A DNA stretch of 64,000 nucleotides, from NCBI GenBank assembly GCA_011800805.1, contig MPNW01000023.1:206593-270592 (forward strand). The letters are read 5' to 3'. The translations under genes were made by a program, and so were the position numbers. The stretch comes from Hirudo medicinalis. Lineage: Eukaryota; Annelida; Clitellata; Hirudinida; Hirudinidae. Positions within the stretch are counted from its first letter, which is position 1; every line of letters begins with the position of its first letter. Below the pieces are notes generated by a model. The model did no database searches and was not told where the DNA came from. It saw nothing but the letters and a program-made list of their open reading frames with translations. Positions 1 to 11,560 of the stretch are shown here, one piece after another.

Positions 1-110
1 GTGTCCAAAATATTATCATTTTATTAATATTTTATTATATTGATACCTCAGACTAATATGAATTACTAAACTAAGACTTAACAAAGCAAAAGTGAATTTG
101 TGGAACTGAC

Positions 111-1922
111 TTGTAATTCCACTTGTTGACGAATGAACCAACATGTCTTGGAGTTTTGGAACAAGTGTAAAAGTTCCTGTCATCTTCAGGAAGCATGTCC
201 ACATCATGGAATATAAAACAGTCATAGGAATCCATAGCAGCAGCTTCCATGAAGCCAGCATTCATTAGAGATGCTTTGTTGAAGACCTTAGGATAGTTCT
301 AAAATTGACAGTAAATGTAGCATGAATATTTACTGTGTGCATAATGTTGACTTACAAGTGCTGTTTCAAACAGTCACTCATTTTCATGATTAAGACAAGT
401 TAAAGATTTAACAATTTTATTAAGTGACAAATGAAAATTCGACAAACATTTAAGGTGAATAAATACACAAAACTGACTCAGAATCCCCCAATGGAGTGGT
501 TTATAACTCAGACATTAGTCTCTTCGAACCGCCACAAATTAATGTTAAGTTATTCCAAAACACTGCCAACCTGTTCAACTACAAAGATGGTGTAATGGAG
601 AAGTTGCCTCCTCAGCATCAAATGAACGACTTTGAGAAACCACTTTAGATGTTTTTCACGGTCTCTGAATGGGACGATCACAGCAACCTTGTGTCGGGAA
701 ATGCATGTTAAAGGATACCATGTTCCTCCAGATGTCGATTCATGAAGCTCAATTTCTAGATTTCCCAATTCAGGCTCAAACATTCGGGAAATATTGGTCC
801 TCCCAACTATAATTTGTAGTAAGCATTATTACCCAAATCATTTCTATCAATAATGTTATTATCAAATAATCAAAATTAATCAAATAATAATGTTATTAAG
901 GCAGACTTAAGGCAGTACCTATATTTTTTAAACATTTATTTTCTTGGCCATAAAACAGTCTCATTAATGATAAAATCTCAATCCAAATATTCAACATTCA
1001 ACATCATGGCTCAAGATTGATTCTCATTTATATTCATCAATATCACAGACTTCATCTGTAAAATTGTAAAATTCTAATTAAAAATATATGCTCTATACTG
1101 TTCCATTATTTCTAGATATCTTTCTATGTTAATGTAAATATAAATAATATAATATATTAAACAAAAACATTAAATGTTTGATATGATGTTGATTTTAAAG
1201 GCATAGGCATGTGAAGTTCATGACTTCCTTTCAATTATTTTTACTGACATTGAGTCATAGGCACTTAAAATAATAATTGTTAATTAACGTCCGTTGCACA
1301 GCTAGATGATTAGGACGACGCTCCCACAACGGGATTCGAATCATTGCTGCCAAGATGAGAGGTGGAAGTCCTAACCATTGGACCATGATGGAGCACATCA
1401 CACTCCTCATTATCGCCATTTAAATGAAAATTGTACTTATTCACGGACCTCAGAAGGTGCCGAAATTTTTATTGTTTTGGTGAATCACTGAAATGCACTC
1501 AAAGTTATAAATTTTCCAAAAAAAGATATTTATAATTACATTTAGCAAAAAAAATCACATTAGACCCTGAGAAAGAGTGAAAGGAAGTAATTTAGTTAGC
1601 CAGAATTTAGTTTTTAATATAGCATAGGTTTATTAATAATGAATTGAAATAGTTAATATTTATTTGGATAAATGTTCAAGATCTTACTCAGTCCGGGGGG
1701 CAAACAGGGACAAAGGAGAGACGGATCATCAGTTGCAGAAGAATTAAAATTTTGAGTGCAGTAGCTATTATATCCTGCTAGGAAATTTGAAATTTCTTTA
1801 GCCGCTTGTTTTAGAGCCTGAGTATTATTTAGAGTTATCGGCGCTGAATTCACATTATTCAAAAAAAAGTTGTTGCTTAAAATACAAAATAACAAGTAAT
1901 AAGCTAATTTAAAAGACTTCAT
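111..1922 (-). CDS. Beta-1,4-galactosyltransferase family protein, 5' exons (3' end beyond the window)
   Basis: A Golgi type II glycosyltransferase of the B4GALT family, which transfers galactose (or GalNAc in some invertebrates) from the UDP-sugar. Three exons are visible: 1922-1688, 806-571 and 298-111. Their phases agree (1, then 0, then 2) and all have GT-AG borders. Exon 1 encodes a short cytoplasmic start (MKSF), a hydrophobic signal anchor, a stem with N-glycosylation sites and the LCPCLPPGL segment that precedes the catalytic domain. Exon 2 carries the KVAVIVPFRDREKHLKWF motif. Exon 3 carries the metal-binding DVD in FIFHDVDMLPEDDRNFY. The start chosen is the only in-frame ATG. The remaining catalytic part (GGVS and WGWGGEDDD region expected) is not present before the left edge, so the gene is cut by the window. 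Substrate preference (Gal or GalNAc) cannot be read from these exons. Confidence 0.9.
1270..1402 (-). repeat. tRNA-Glu-derived SINE (family B), in a galactosyltransferase intron
   Basis: On the minus strand the head reads like a decayed tRNA-Glu. It has an A-box-like GGTCCAATGGTTAGGA, a CTC-type anticodon loop (CTCTCAT) and a B box GATTCGAATCC, followed by GTGGGAG. The tail (ATCATCT, TGCAACGGACGTTAAT, then an A/T-rich end) matches the tails of the copies at 3311-3424 and 30677-30735. The acceptor stem is mismatched, so this is not a working tRNA gene. Confidence 0.7.
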
Positions 1923-3160
1923 CCCATATGCGACATTCGAAGCCGAGTCACCATCCACCGATCTTTAATAACTTTGCTTAAAAGTTAAACTAAGTATAGA
2001 TTCATAACAGAAAAAGTGATAAGTATTTGTGTATTTATCATCATTTATTTACAATAAATGTGTAGCATTAAACAAATTCAACCGGGGTTAGTTGCTGTTT
2101 TTATTTATGCAGTAAATCAAAATTATTGTAACCCATATTTAAGCTTTATAACTTGATACCAAATTAAGCTTTAGTAAAATTCTGTATCTCAAAAAATGCA
2201 CCCACAGTAGCTTGTTCAAATGGAGTCATGCAAGTGTTGCCTAGAGGGGTAAGTTACAACAGTACTGAAACTAGTTCGTTTATTTAACTGTTAACTATTT
2301 ACTTTAGATTTTTAGGTATTAAACAACATATTTTGATGTAATTTTTTATTTTTGAAGATGCTCGATTTTGTTTTATTAAAGACATTCAATTTTAAATAAA
2401 ATAACCCCCATTAAATTTTAAATTTGAGAATATGCATTTCTAGATTTCAAATTATGGTCAGAAAATGAAAATGGGAATATTATCTGCTTACTGACTCGTT
2501 TAGTTCCACTTGCATTTAATGGGCTGGGCATTTTTTTAATTATCACTTAATAGAACTGGACATGATTTTGCATTCAAACTCGAGGCTCTGGCCAAGCTCG
2601 TGGCTTCTGGTGTTCATATAGAGTACTGGATTTCGCAAAATAAAACTAGAAAGCCAATCTTCGCTAGCAATAGAGTTAGAGATCCATTGATGAGAAAATT
2701 TCACATTAAATCTATCAGTGGTCCTACACTGGTAGGCGAGAACTCGTGCAAATTTGGGCGACAGTCCTCAGTAGATATTGTCAGCATTTATTAAATATTT
2801 GGCAATTTATCAATTTTTTTTTTCATAGAAATTTTTCAATTTGATTTACTTCCAGAAAATGGCATCACTGCATTAACTTCACCAACCACTTCAACCTTCT
2901 AAATATATCGGCAAAGTGTTGAATAGTGAATCTTGAATTTTTTTGCAGTATAGTTTCAAACTGGATCTGTTATCAATAACTGACGTTGCTGCTTCCAACA
3001 TTAAAGTTTGGCTGACCAAACCTCTTTCAGTAGTTCTTTTGTAAATTCTCATGCTACGAGTTAAAATAATTTAAAAAATTTAAAATAAAAATAGCCAATA
3101 AAAAATAAATAAATTTAACATGTAAATATTTTTATGCAAATATGCCGCTCAAGATTGGAT
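1923..3160. other. Intergenic, no gene seen
   Basis: AT-rich DNA upstream of the galactosyltransferase start. It presumably holds that gene's promoter and 5' UTR. I see no conserved ORF or clear repeat in it. Confidence 0.5.
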
Positions 3161-3164
3161 ATAA

Positions 3165-3480
3165 AATTGGACAGGGTCAATGTGTTGCAACCAACCCCGG
3201 AGCAACCAATTGACTTTTTGATGCCTTTTTTTGCAGCCTGCACTGCCGCAGGCGCACTTGGGAAGGAGCGCTATATAAATGGCTAACAAGAAGCTCCTCT
3301 GACGCTATGCGATGCCTCTGCGACACGCGTTCTGGCTCCGAGCCCAAACTCTTGGGCGAAGAGATCAGATTACCGACAGATCCAAATCATCTTAGTTATG
3401 CAACGGACTTTAATCAAATAAATAAAGCTCCTCTGACGCTATGCTTATGGCGCTATGTAAATGAACTACATTTTTTTTTT
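3165..3480 (+). repeat. SINE family A remnant interrupted by a nested SINE B
   Basis: The segment includes GCAGCCTGCACTGC, GCGCTATATAAATGG, GCTCCTCTGACGCTATG and GCGCTATGTAAATGAACTACATT. These match the body and 3' tail of the copies at 54709 and 46735. The element is split by an insertion at 3311-3424 flanked by a 20-bp direct repeat. A run of T ends it at 3480. Confidence 0.65.
3311..3424 (+). repeat. 5'-truncated SINE B inserted into SINE A with 20-bp target duplication
   Basis: The 114-bp insert ends in AAATCATCTTAGTTATGCAACGG and an AAATAAATAA-type tail, the SINE B tail. It is flanked by a perfect 20-bp direct repeat (3291-3310 and 3425-3444), a long target-site duplication typical of LINE-machinery insertion. 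Confidence 0.75.
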
Positions 3481-4454
3481 CATGTAAAATTCCTTTGTTG
3501 ATTTGCAATAAATCAACTAAATGCATTTCCAAGTTAAATTTCATATCCAACTTATGACAACAATAAATAATAAATTAAATCAAAATAGTTTACTAATTTA
3601 AAAGTTACCAAAACACAATTATTTACATTTTATTGCCTAAAACAAAACAAAAATCGTTCGCCAAAAACAAATTTTAAACTTCCACCAAACAAATTAGTTT
3701 TATAAAAACAAATAAGGCCAGTTTATTATACGCTAATATTTTGAAGCGCTCATCTATATGCACTGTTGCAACATACCCCTGACTCATTTAACCCCGGTCT
3801 CTCCCATATTGTTGACTTTTACAATTGGGTTTTACATTAGTTTTCTGAAATAAAAACAGGTATTAAACTGCAACATTTTATACTAATGGAATCAGTTTGC
3901 AAATGGTTTTCAGAGACTTCTTCTAATTCTTCCTATCATCGGTCGAAGACTGTTTTCCAGTCCCATAAATGGATGAGTTAAGGTCTCACGCATCTACATT
4001 TAGGGGGAAAATACGGCCTCTGTTGAAAACACGATTACGCTGAAATATGGGAAAACTAAACTTTATTTCTAGAAGCTTTGTTTAGAAGAATTGTTTAGAA
4101 TAAATAGTCAGCACTAAACAAACAGAAACTAAATGCGGCTTTTACATCACGAAAGCGCTTTTGTGAATGAATTACAGTATGAATGTCAGCTTCTAAATAT
4201 TTCCTTTGAAACAATTTATTGAAGGTCACATAATGAAGGCTCAAAGATATGACAAACATGCACCATGATAAAAATAAATGCAACACGTTTATATTTCAAA
4301 ACACATAAAATAAATATACTGGCTTTCTTAAAAACCAGTTTTTTCCAATATCATCTCCATTTTAATATACTATTAGTACTAATTAGTACTTATTAAAAAA
4401 TATTTTAAAGTATTAAAAGTAATGGCCTTATGTATAACTGCTGAGCAAAATGAA
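3481..4454. other. Intergenic, downstream of the P450
   Basis: AT-rich DNA with only short non-conserved ORFs. It should include the 3' UTR of the P450 gene. No feature recognised. Confidence 0.45.
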
Positions 4455-5981
4455 TCAATGCGAATCAATTTTGACTTTGAAGCTCGGAGGATGTCGTACA
4501 ATGTTGTAAGTACTTCTCGACGTTTCACGAACACCAGCTACTTCATCCTTCTCAAAATCAAAATTTTGAAGAAGATTAGCAACGATAATGAAAACTATCT
4601 TCGTACTTAAGCACGATGCAGGACATGAAGTATATGAGCCGCTGCTGCCAAAATTAAAAAATTTTTTGCAGCATCGATCTTCCTGAAAAGATTTGAAGCG
4701 TTCTGGACTAAAAGTCGCCGGATCCTGCCACACATCAGAATCCATATGCACGGCATGGTAATTACATACAACGGTAGAATTCCTTACGATATCATAAGGG
4801 CCTAGTTTAAAATCGCGTCTGGCTAAGAGAGGCATACTTAGGGGAACTACAGTAAATCTTCTCATCACTTCTTTGAGTGTTGCACAAATGTAAACAAGAA
4901 TCTTGCGATCTTCTAGAGTTATAGGTCTGCTATGACCGATTTTTTCATCGATTTCCTCGTGGCATTTCGTTTGGACATCGGGATATTCGATCATACAATA
5001 AATGGCCCACATAATATGAGCACTAACGGGTTCTGCTCCGAATGTGAAAACATCGACAATCGTTGACTCGAAGCTGAGACTAGGTATTGGATTCCTATTT
5101 TTACTATCAACACAAAGCGATTTCAAGTAAATATCCACAAAGTCTCGGTACTTCGATGTGTCAAAATCTTTTTTATGGGACTCGACCTCAAAATTTATAA
5201 AATATAAAAACTTCTTGAGATTTTCAACCACATTTGCATCTTGATGAGGTAAACATTCTTTTTTTTTTAATACTCCTCCATAGTTGATCTTTCCGGACTC
5301 TTTTCCAGCATATTTGAAGATATTTTTGCTCGACAAATTGGAATGTATAATTTCTGTAAATGCTTTTAGACGACGGCTTTTGTATTTATAACGACAACCG
5401 AACATAAGCGAGCACAAAACATTTGTGCAGGCCAAATGGATGTATTCGTAAGCATCAAAAGGTCCTTCAGATGATTCAAATGTTCGAAATATTTCGACAA
5501 GTTTGTCCACTTCAATCAAAATATTTGCGCCAATTAAATGATCTTCGCATCCGTAACATTTTATTGCCCTTCGACACTGTTCCCTCAATTCACTCATTTC
5601 TGTGAAGCTTTTCTCATCAGGATGTATTGATGAATGGGCTTCGTTGATTTTCGAAGCACACAAAGAATGTTCTCCTAGAAGACCAGCAGTCCTCGCAACT
5701 CCAACCAGTTCTATCATTTCTCTGGAATTAGCAACAACAACTCTTAAAGGTTCCAGGTTAATTGAATAAATGCATCCAAAGGTTCCCGCTAAGTCAGTAA
5801 GAACTTCGGGTATGTTATCGCTTCTTCGCTTAACAATACTTTGAAAAGAATTTATTATCGGTATTTCGCAAGAGCTAGCGGCATTTTTTTGTTTCTTGTT
5901 CCAAAGCCACCACAAAGCATAAGCTCCTCCAGTTAGAACAAGAAAAGAGGTGAATGGATATTGACTCTTTCCCAAATCCAT
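4455..5981 (-). CDS. Cytochrome P450, single exon, atypical heme-binding loop
   Basis: A 508-codon uninterrupted ORF with P450 architecture. It has an N-terminal membrane anchor (residues about 8-28), the K-helix ExxR as KEVMRR, the PERF motif as SPERF, and a C-terminal block (LLQNFDFE) typical of clan-2 microsomal P450s. Such proteins are monooxygenases on the ER face using a heme thiolate. Several usual landmarks are changed. The heme loop normally reads FxxGxRxCxG; here it is FGSSGSYTSCPAS, which keeps the cysteine but lacks the arginine and the glycine after the cysteine, and has about two extra residues. The I-helix threonine is missing (FGAEPVSA), the C-helix tryptophan is not seen (LREQCRR), and the proline-rich hinge is weak. 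The lack of introns among intron-rich neighbours suggests a retrocopy or secondary intron loss. It lies head-to-head with the HPS3 gene about 1 kb away. It may be a diverged enzyme or a non-catalytic relative; its substrate is unknown. Confidence 0.88.
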   Translation of the reverse strand: MDLGKSQYPFTSFLVLTGGAYALWWLWNKKQKNAASSCEIPIINSFQSIVKRRSDNIPEVLTDLAGTFGCIYSINLEPLRVVVANSREMIELVGVARTAGLLGEHSLCASKINEAHSSIHPDEKSFTEMSELREQCRRAIKCYGCEDHLIGANILIEVDKLVEIFRTFESSEGPFDAYEYIHLACTNVLCSLMFGCRYKYKSRRLKAFTEIIHSNLSSKNIFKYAGKESGKINYGGVLKKKECLPHQDANVVENLKKFLYFINFEVESHKKDFDTSKYRDFVDIYLKSLCVDSKNRNPIPSLSFESTIVDVFTFGAEPVSAHIMWAIYCMIEYPDVQTKCHEEIDEKIGHSRPITLEDRKILVYICATLKEVMRRFTVVPLSMPLLARRDFKLGPYDIVRNSTVVCNYHAVHMDSDVWQDPATFSPERFKSFQEDRCCKKFFNFGSSGSYTSCPASCLSTKIVFIIVANLLQNFDFEKDEVAGVRETSRSTYNIVRHPPSFKVKIDSH

Positions 5982-6998
5982 ACGATTAACGGTTCACGAA
6001 ATGTCAAGACAAATGAAAGTTTTGCTCGATGTTGATAAACAGTTGAATGACGTTCTTCTAAAATTTAAAAGTGACTAAAATAATTTTGAAGCTTCAAATC
6101 ATATGCAACAAATTGAACTAAAAATAGAATCATTCCTCAACATATTCAAACTTCGACTTAATATTTCTAATTACCTTCATAATTATCATAAAATTATTTC
6201 TATTTCTTTCATAATTGACAAGGAAATTATTTTCGAATAACTTTCTAATTTCAGGTGAAGTTGGCTAAGCGAAAGGTTTCTCTTACTAATAATTTTGTTT
6301 CTAGAAGGTCACTCACTCATAACGAACCATTAATTTTAATCATAATCACTCAGTCATTGTGACAGTATAAAGTATCAACTGATCCATAGATGATGCTTCA
6401 CAAACCGGGGTTCCCTGTCGTCTAGAACGCCCTCCCTCCCTCCCCTCAACAGATCTCAGCCAACACTAGAGCAAGAAGTCCTTCAAGGAGTTAATGAGGA
6501 TTAAAAATGCATCAGAGAACCTCCGATGCAAGGCACATGGAACCTTACAAAATAATTTGCTATAACTATTTTTATATTTAAGAAACTCTGTTGAGTACAC
6601 AGTAATCTAAACGGGACATAACAGGATACTAATAGGTCACAAAAATTACGGTTGCGGTATCATTTTATAACTCATCTTATAATGTGTAGGGATTGCGTGG
6701 TTCCATTTGATCTTTGAATGATACAAGATAATGAATAATAAGACGCAGCGTAATATATATTACATGTAGCACTAATGTTACATCTTGTGAAACAAATAAA
6801 AAGTAAAGGTAAAACTAACCTTGAGGAAGTAGATTATTTTATGGGTTTCATCCGCGCTTCTCAGAATGTGCAACGTAAATATCATACTAATTGCTTACAG
6901 GATTATAACAACTAGGCGAGGAAGAAAGCAATTATTTTAAAGAATTCTGCAACATCTTAGCGAAATTATAGACATTATAACGATAGCTGTCGTTGAAA
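5982..6998. other. Head-to-head intergenic region between P450 and HPS3 genes
   Basis: About 1 kb between two divergent starts, so both promoters should lie here. A C-rich stretch (CCCTCCCTCCCTCCCC) sits near 6430. No coding signal or recognised repeat. Confidence 0.4.
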
Positions 6999-9936
6999 AT
7001 GGTCAAATTTATTCATTGCTACCAACTCAAAAAAGAACAATGTGTTAGCATTAATCGAAAAATCTTGTCTGTAACATTTTCTGAAAAGTTTATTTTCTTA
7101 TCGGCAAGTGATTTTTCCATATTAATTTACAATATAAGCACATTCGAAGAAGTTACCTATATAAACACCTTAGGATTAACGAAATTTCTCACATGTGACA
7201 ATGAAGGTAAAATTGTATTTTTTGTGCTCACAACACGGTTTAAAAGTCTTACCTTTTTTTCGCAGGAAATTTATTGGCAACGATCGAACTTAATGAAAAG
7301 CAGTCCGTGAAAGAAAATGCAACTGTTAGAGTTTATTTGAACTTAAACTCAGCTATTCAGATAGTAGGATATCTTAAGAACATTATTAGAACCAAAGCCA
7401 TTGTGGCTGGGAGTTACTCTCGCAGGAAGCATTTCACTCGGACATTTTGCGAATTATTACCTGGCAAAGAGACAATTCTTTCAGTGGAACTTCCATTGAA
7501 AGATAATCCTCTTGCCGTTGAAGTGAATTCTCACAGCAATGTCGTAGTAGGGTTGGACCACCGGATACTCGTCTACTCCGTCGAGCGTCACATCACTAAG
7601 TCTCAGACCCTTGATGCTGATATGAAGCTTATGCTGGATATTGAGTTGAATTTCAAGGTGAAGCAAATCAGTACGTTTAACGAATATTTGGCAGCATCAT
7701 CGAAATTAGAGTGCCAGGTATTTAAATGTGTTCCCAAAGAAGCGAAAGAAAATGATTTGTGCTTTAATGCTCTGAATGAAAGTAAACAAGTAATTTGTTT
7801 TACTTTGACGTAATTTAATCCTGAGTTTTAAAATTTGATGGCAGTTCAGTTTCCAGTCGATGCCGTCTCCAAAAGATCCCGAACTTTAACTAGACAAGAA
7901 GGTTTCACGTTCCAAGAATTTCACAATAAAAATGAAGTCGAAGTACAGAACGGTGTGAAAGTGAAAGAATCTGTTGGAGGTGGTGTCAAGGTTTATGGGA
8001 TCATTCCTGAAAACAGCAGCATTTGTCCCAAACTGGAATTTTTGTATGAAAGTAAATATTCCTGTCAAAAATTTATGAATATCTAAAAATCAGTTTAATA
8101 AAATGAGGCATATTCAGTAAAATACTACGAAACTCCAACATTTAGTCAAGTTATTCAACCGTAAGTAATGGTTGTTACATAGAATTCGGTCTTCTTAACC
8201 ATTATAAATAAGTGTTTTGTTATATTATGTTAAACTTAAGTTCGCTGAATTTAACGAAAATTTAAAATTAAATAAAAATAATTTGTAGGCAGACTTATAT
8301 TTATTATTATGGTATAATGTTTGAAAGCATCCATAAATTATACTTTTTAAAAATATTAATAATAATAAAATAATTTATAATTATGAATGAAAAGGAGAAA
8401 AAAAAATCATCACTGATTCATTCGCATCTTTGGTTCATCAAATCTTGAACAACTTTCACTAAAGCACTTATACTATAACTTTGTTTCTTCCTCATTTTTA
8501 CTCTTAGTGCAAAATTTATTTTCAACTTATTTCAGATGTTCCATTCATCTAAATTCGTGTTATCCGTTTCTAATGTGTTAAAAAATTCCACTATCGCCAC
8601 TTTAATATCTTCTATAAATTGTCTGGCCAATTTGGACCGGCATCAGAATTCCCAAATGCTTCAAATTTAAAAGTAATCGTAAAATCTGGTGCTTAAAAAC
8701 GGTTGAGTCTTGAGCTTACAAAGTTAGCTTTAAACGAACAGGTTCAGGGGTTGAAGATGACACTCAAAACAGTACGTAACGCCATCCTAATTGATATCTT
8801 TATTCACAGGAAAGTTATTGAATGGTAGCAGAAGTTGCAGTAAGCCAATAACTGTGGTTTATAACAAGTGTGATTCTTCATCGACCTTATTACCTGCATT
8901 ATTTTATCAGATTAAAGGCAAGCTCTTAACCTTAATTTTTTGTTATTTAAAAAAAAATTATTATTTAGTTATTTTTCTTGCAATAGTGCGATGTTAAGAT
9001 TAAGCATACCTTAAAAACTCAGATAAATCGGGAAGTGCAAGTTGTAAAGTTGATACGTACGTGCTAATAAGTACAGAGACTGGTGCCAACCTGTACAACA
9101 TCTCTGAAAAAGAATCAGTTTTTAAATTTTCCTTTCAATTTGCATCATTAGCATATCAAGTGAGAAATGTTTTTTTATTAAATATTAAAATCTATTTATA
9201 TACCTTACGTGCTATCTTATTTCCAGGTGTCAGTGGATGGTGGGCATGTATTAGCTTTGGGTAAAGATTCCCTCGAAGTGTTCACAAACCCGAACATTTC
9301 ATTCGAACATCAAGCCAAAAGCGAGGTTTTTTGCAACATTTTGTTTTTGTTTAGTTTTTGTTCGTAAAAGTTATATATTCATAAAACATGATAGGTTAAA
9401 TATTTCACTGTATGTTCAAAATTTACATATTTTACTGTGTATTTGTGAGGAAAGGAGGTGGAACCTATGCTAATTTGCATTCATGAGCTGCCACAAACAT
9501 ACAACAGAGTTATTCGACCATTCGATCAACAAATCATGATTCTACAGTTGGAGTGAGTTTACGAAGCAAGACATTTCACGTGTTCTTCAAATATCTCATA
9601 TCTCCTATATATTTATAAATACCTTCTACGTTGTGAATCTCTCAAATGTTATAAGTTATGTTATCACATGTCATACATTTCCAATTGCACAATAACAACA
9701 GATGGTTTATTTGAACTCTTAGAAACATATTAGAAGTTTCATTCTTTACGAAACCTTCTCCTCAAGAAGAAACTAATTTGGTAAGAGTAAATTAGTATTT
9801 TCTGTTTAGTCAAAAAACTTTCTCATCCCAAGTCTTTGAATTGTAGTTGCTGGAAGCCTCAAAACATGTGAATGAAGATGTCGGCAGGCATTTAAGGCTA
9901 CAAATACAAACTCTGCATAATTATGAATTCCTTTAG
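6999..9936 (+). CDS. HPS3: HPS3-like BLOC-2 subunit, N-terminal half only
   Basis: HPS3 is a subunit of BLOC-2, a cytosolic complex in cargo traffic to lysosome-related organelles. Nine exons fit in phase: 6999-7206, 7266-7781, 7845-8051, 8810-8917, 9023-9159, 9227-9325, about 9455-9552, 9723-9780 and 9847-9936. They total about 506 codons. Segments such as LLATIELNEK, NPLAVEVNSHSNVVVGLDHRILVYS and VLALGKDSLEVF align by eye with the beta-propeller-like N-terminal region of vertebrate HPS3. The intron at 8918-9022 has a GC donor (AAAG|GCAAGC), supported by matching phases on both sides. The reading frame ends in TAG at 9934, giving about half the length of the roughly 1000-residue vertebrate protein; no C-terminal half is seen downstream. 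The start ATG at 6999 gives MVKF, like the family start. The last two small exons and the acceptor of exon 7 are the least certain. Confidence 0.78.
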
Positions 9937-10359
9937 AACTTGCTTGATATATAGTTTAGCTTAATTTTCATTAAGTGATTTATTTAATTATTCAATTAAA
10001 AGTACAATTGGCCTAAAATATGCGATGGTCCTCGGCTTGAATACGAATTCAAAAAGTGTGCAGATGTTCCTTTGAGCAGGGTTGTTAACAATGCCCTTAA
10101 AAAGTATTGGCAATACAAATACCAATGTTTTTTTTAAAGTATTGGCATTACTAATATTCATTTCAGAAAGTGTTGTACCAATACTCTTTAGTATCTTTCC
10201 TAAGTATATTTTTATTTTAAATAATAAGAACCCAAGCAATATTCAATAAAGGCAAAAATAAAACAATTTTATTCAAAAGCTACAGATGAAAAATTAATAT
10301 TTGAAAAAATGATATATTATATATGCTAATATACGAATATATATGTATATGTAATTACC

Positions 10360-11130
10360 ATTTAGGCGCAGGAATAGCAACATTTCTAAATGCTGACTTA
10401 ACATATTTGAGCGAAGTGGTGAAAACATTCTGCCACCCAATAAGAATCTCTGAAATCTCTAAGAAATAACATTTCTGGCTATGGTAGCTGGCAATCTAGT
10501 GTTGATGGTATTACATAATTTTCTTACGTGGGGGTATCGATTAAGAGATGACAACTCTGAAGAAATATCAGCTAATTATCTATCGACCTCCTCCATGCCA
10601 ACAACATCTACTTTTTACCTTTGTGGAAAATGTTGCAAGAAATTTGTTGAAAAATCCTCAGGCTCTTGGCTGCAGTAATTGATCAACTGAAATTTTACTA
10701 CCGAATTCTTTTCATCCTTTATCATGGCAGTTATTATGTTGTCAAAGGCGTGTTTTCGGAACTTCATCATTGAGTCAATTTAATTTAAAATGAGGATGGG
10801 CAGCTGTCAGTTGAGCATCGGTGTTGTTGCCCATTTCTTCAAACCTTCTATTTATTCCAGCTTTCAATCCCTTAATCGAGGGTTTCACTAATGCTAGCGA
10901 ATTTGTATTGTCTTCCAACAATGGAAGTTGTTGCAACTGGATTAGCTAGTCCAGTTGCTAATTTGTTCACAATAATTCCAATGTTGGATATAAGTGTCCT
11001 TTTTTCCCCTAAATTATCCAGACCGCATGCTACAGGATGCATTGCTTCCGCGTATTCTTGTATAAAAACTTTCTAGACTGGAAGAGAGTTGAAGTTCAAC
11101 GCACACCTTATCAAACTTAATTGCACCTTA
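10360..11130 (-). pseudogene. Degenerate hAT transposase C-terminal region
   Basis: On the minus strand, broken frames show YIQEYAEAMHPVACGLDNL and then, after stops and frameshifts, NTINTRLPATIA followed by GGRMFSPLRSNMLSQHLEMLLFLR. The last block is the typical hAT dimerisation tail. Many stops show it is dead. The part around 9990-10260 is AT-rich and may be an extension, but I cannot show it. Confidence 0.7.
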
Positions 11131-11560
11131 GGGCCCCGATAAAATTTTTGTCACTATAAATACTGCATCATACACAGAGTTGGGAAAAGTTTTGGAAAAA
11201 GTATTTTTGAGGTAATTCAAGTACCCTTGAGGTAATTAATGGAAGAATTGCATAAGGAATGAGGACAAACATTTTTATTTTATTAGAGTAATCCCACATT
11301 TTTTGTGAAGCAAATTATTTTATGAATGTCCATCTAGTTAGTTAACTAGGAGTTAGGAGAGAAATTCTAGCGAAGAAATTTAACATTATTAGTATTATTG
11401 TATCGAGCAGTATTTTTTTTAAAATCATTGCTCATTAAAAGGCTTTTATTAAATTATGTCAAGAATAAATCATTCCAAAGGGTTGGACAATAACATTTTA
11501 GTTGCACATATTCTTAAATTCACTTTCTATGTAAAGTTTGGAGTCATTTCTTTAAGACTA

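Noticed and set aside
1303..1400. tRNA-Glu gene on the minus strand
   Set aside because: A and B boxes are good but the acceptor stem is mismatched, the anticodon stem is weak, and a SINE tail follows. Treated as a SINE head.
4620..4690. Frameshift as the cause of the odd P450 heme loop
   Set aside because: The frame is open before and after, the loop keeps its cysteine and following LxxxIVF-type helix in register, and neighbouring frames do not give a better loop.
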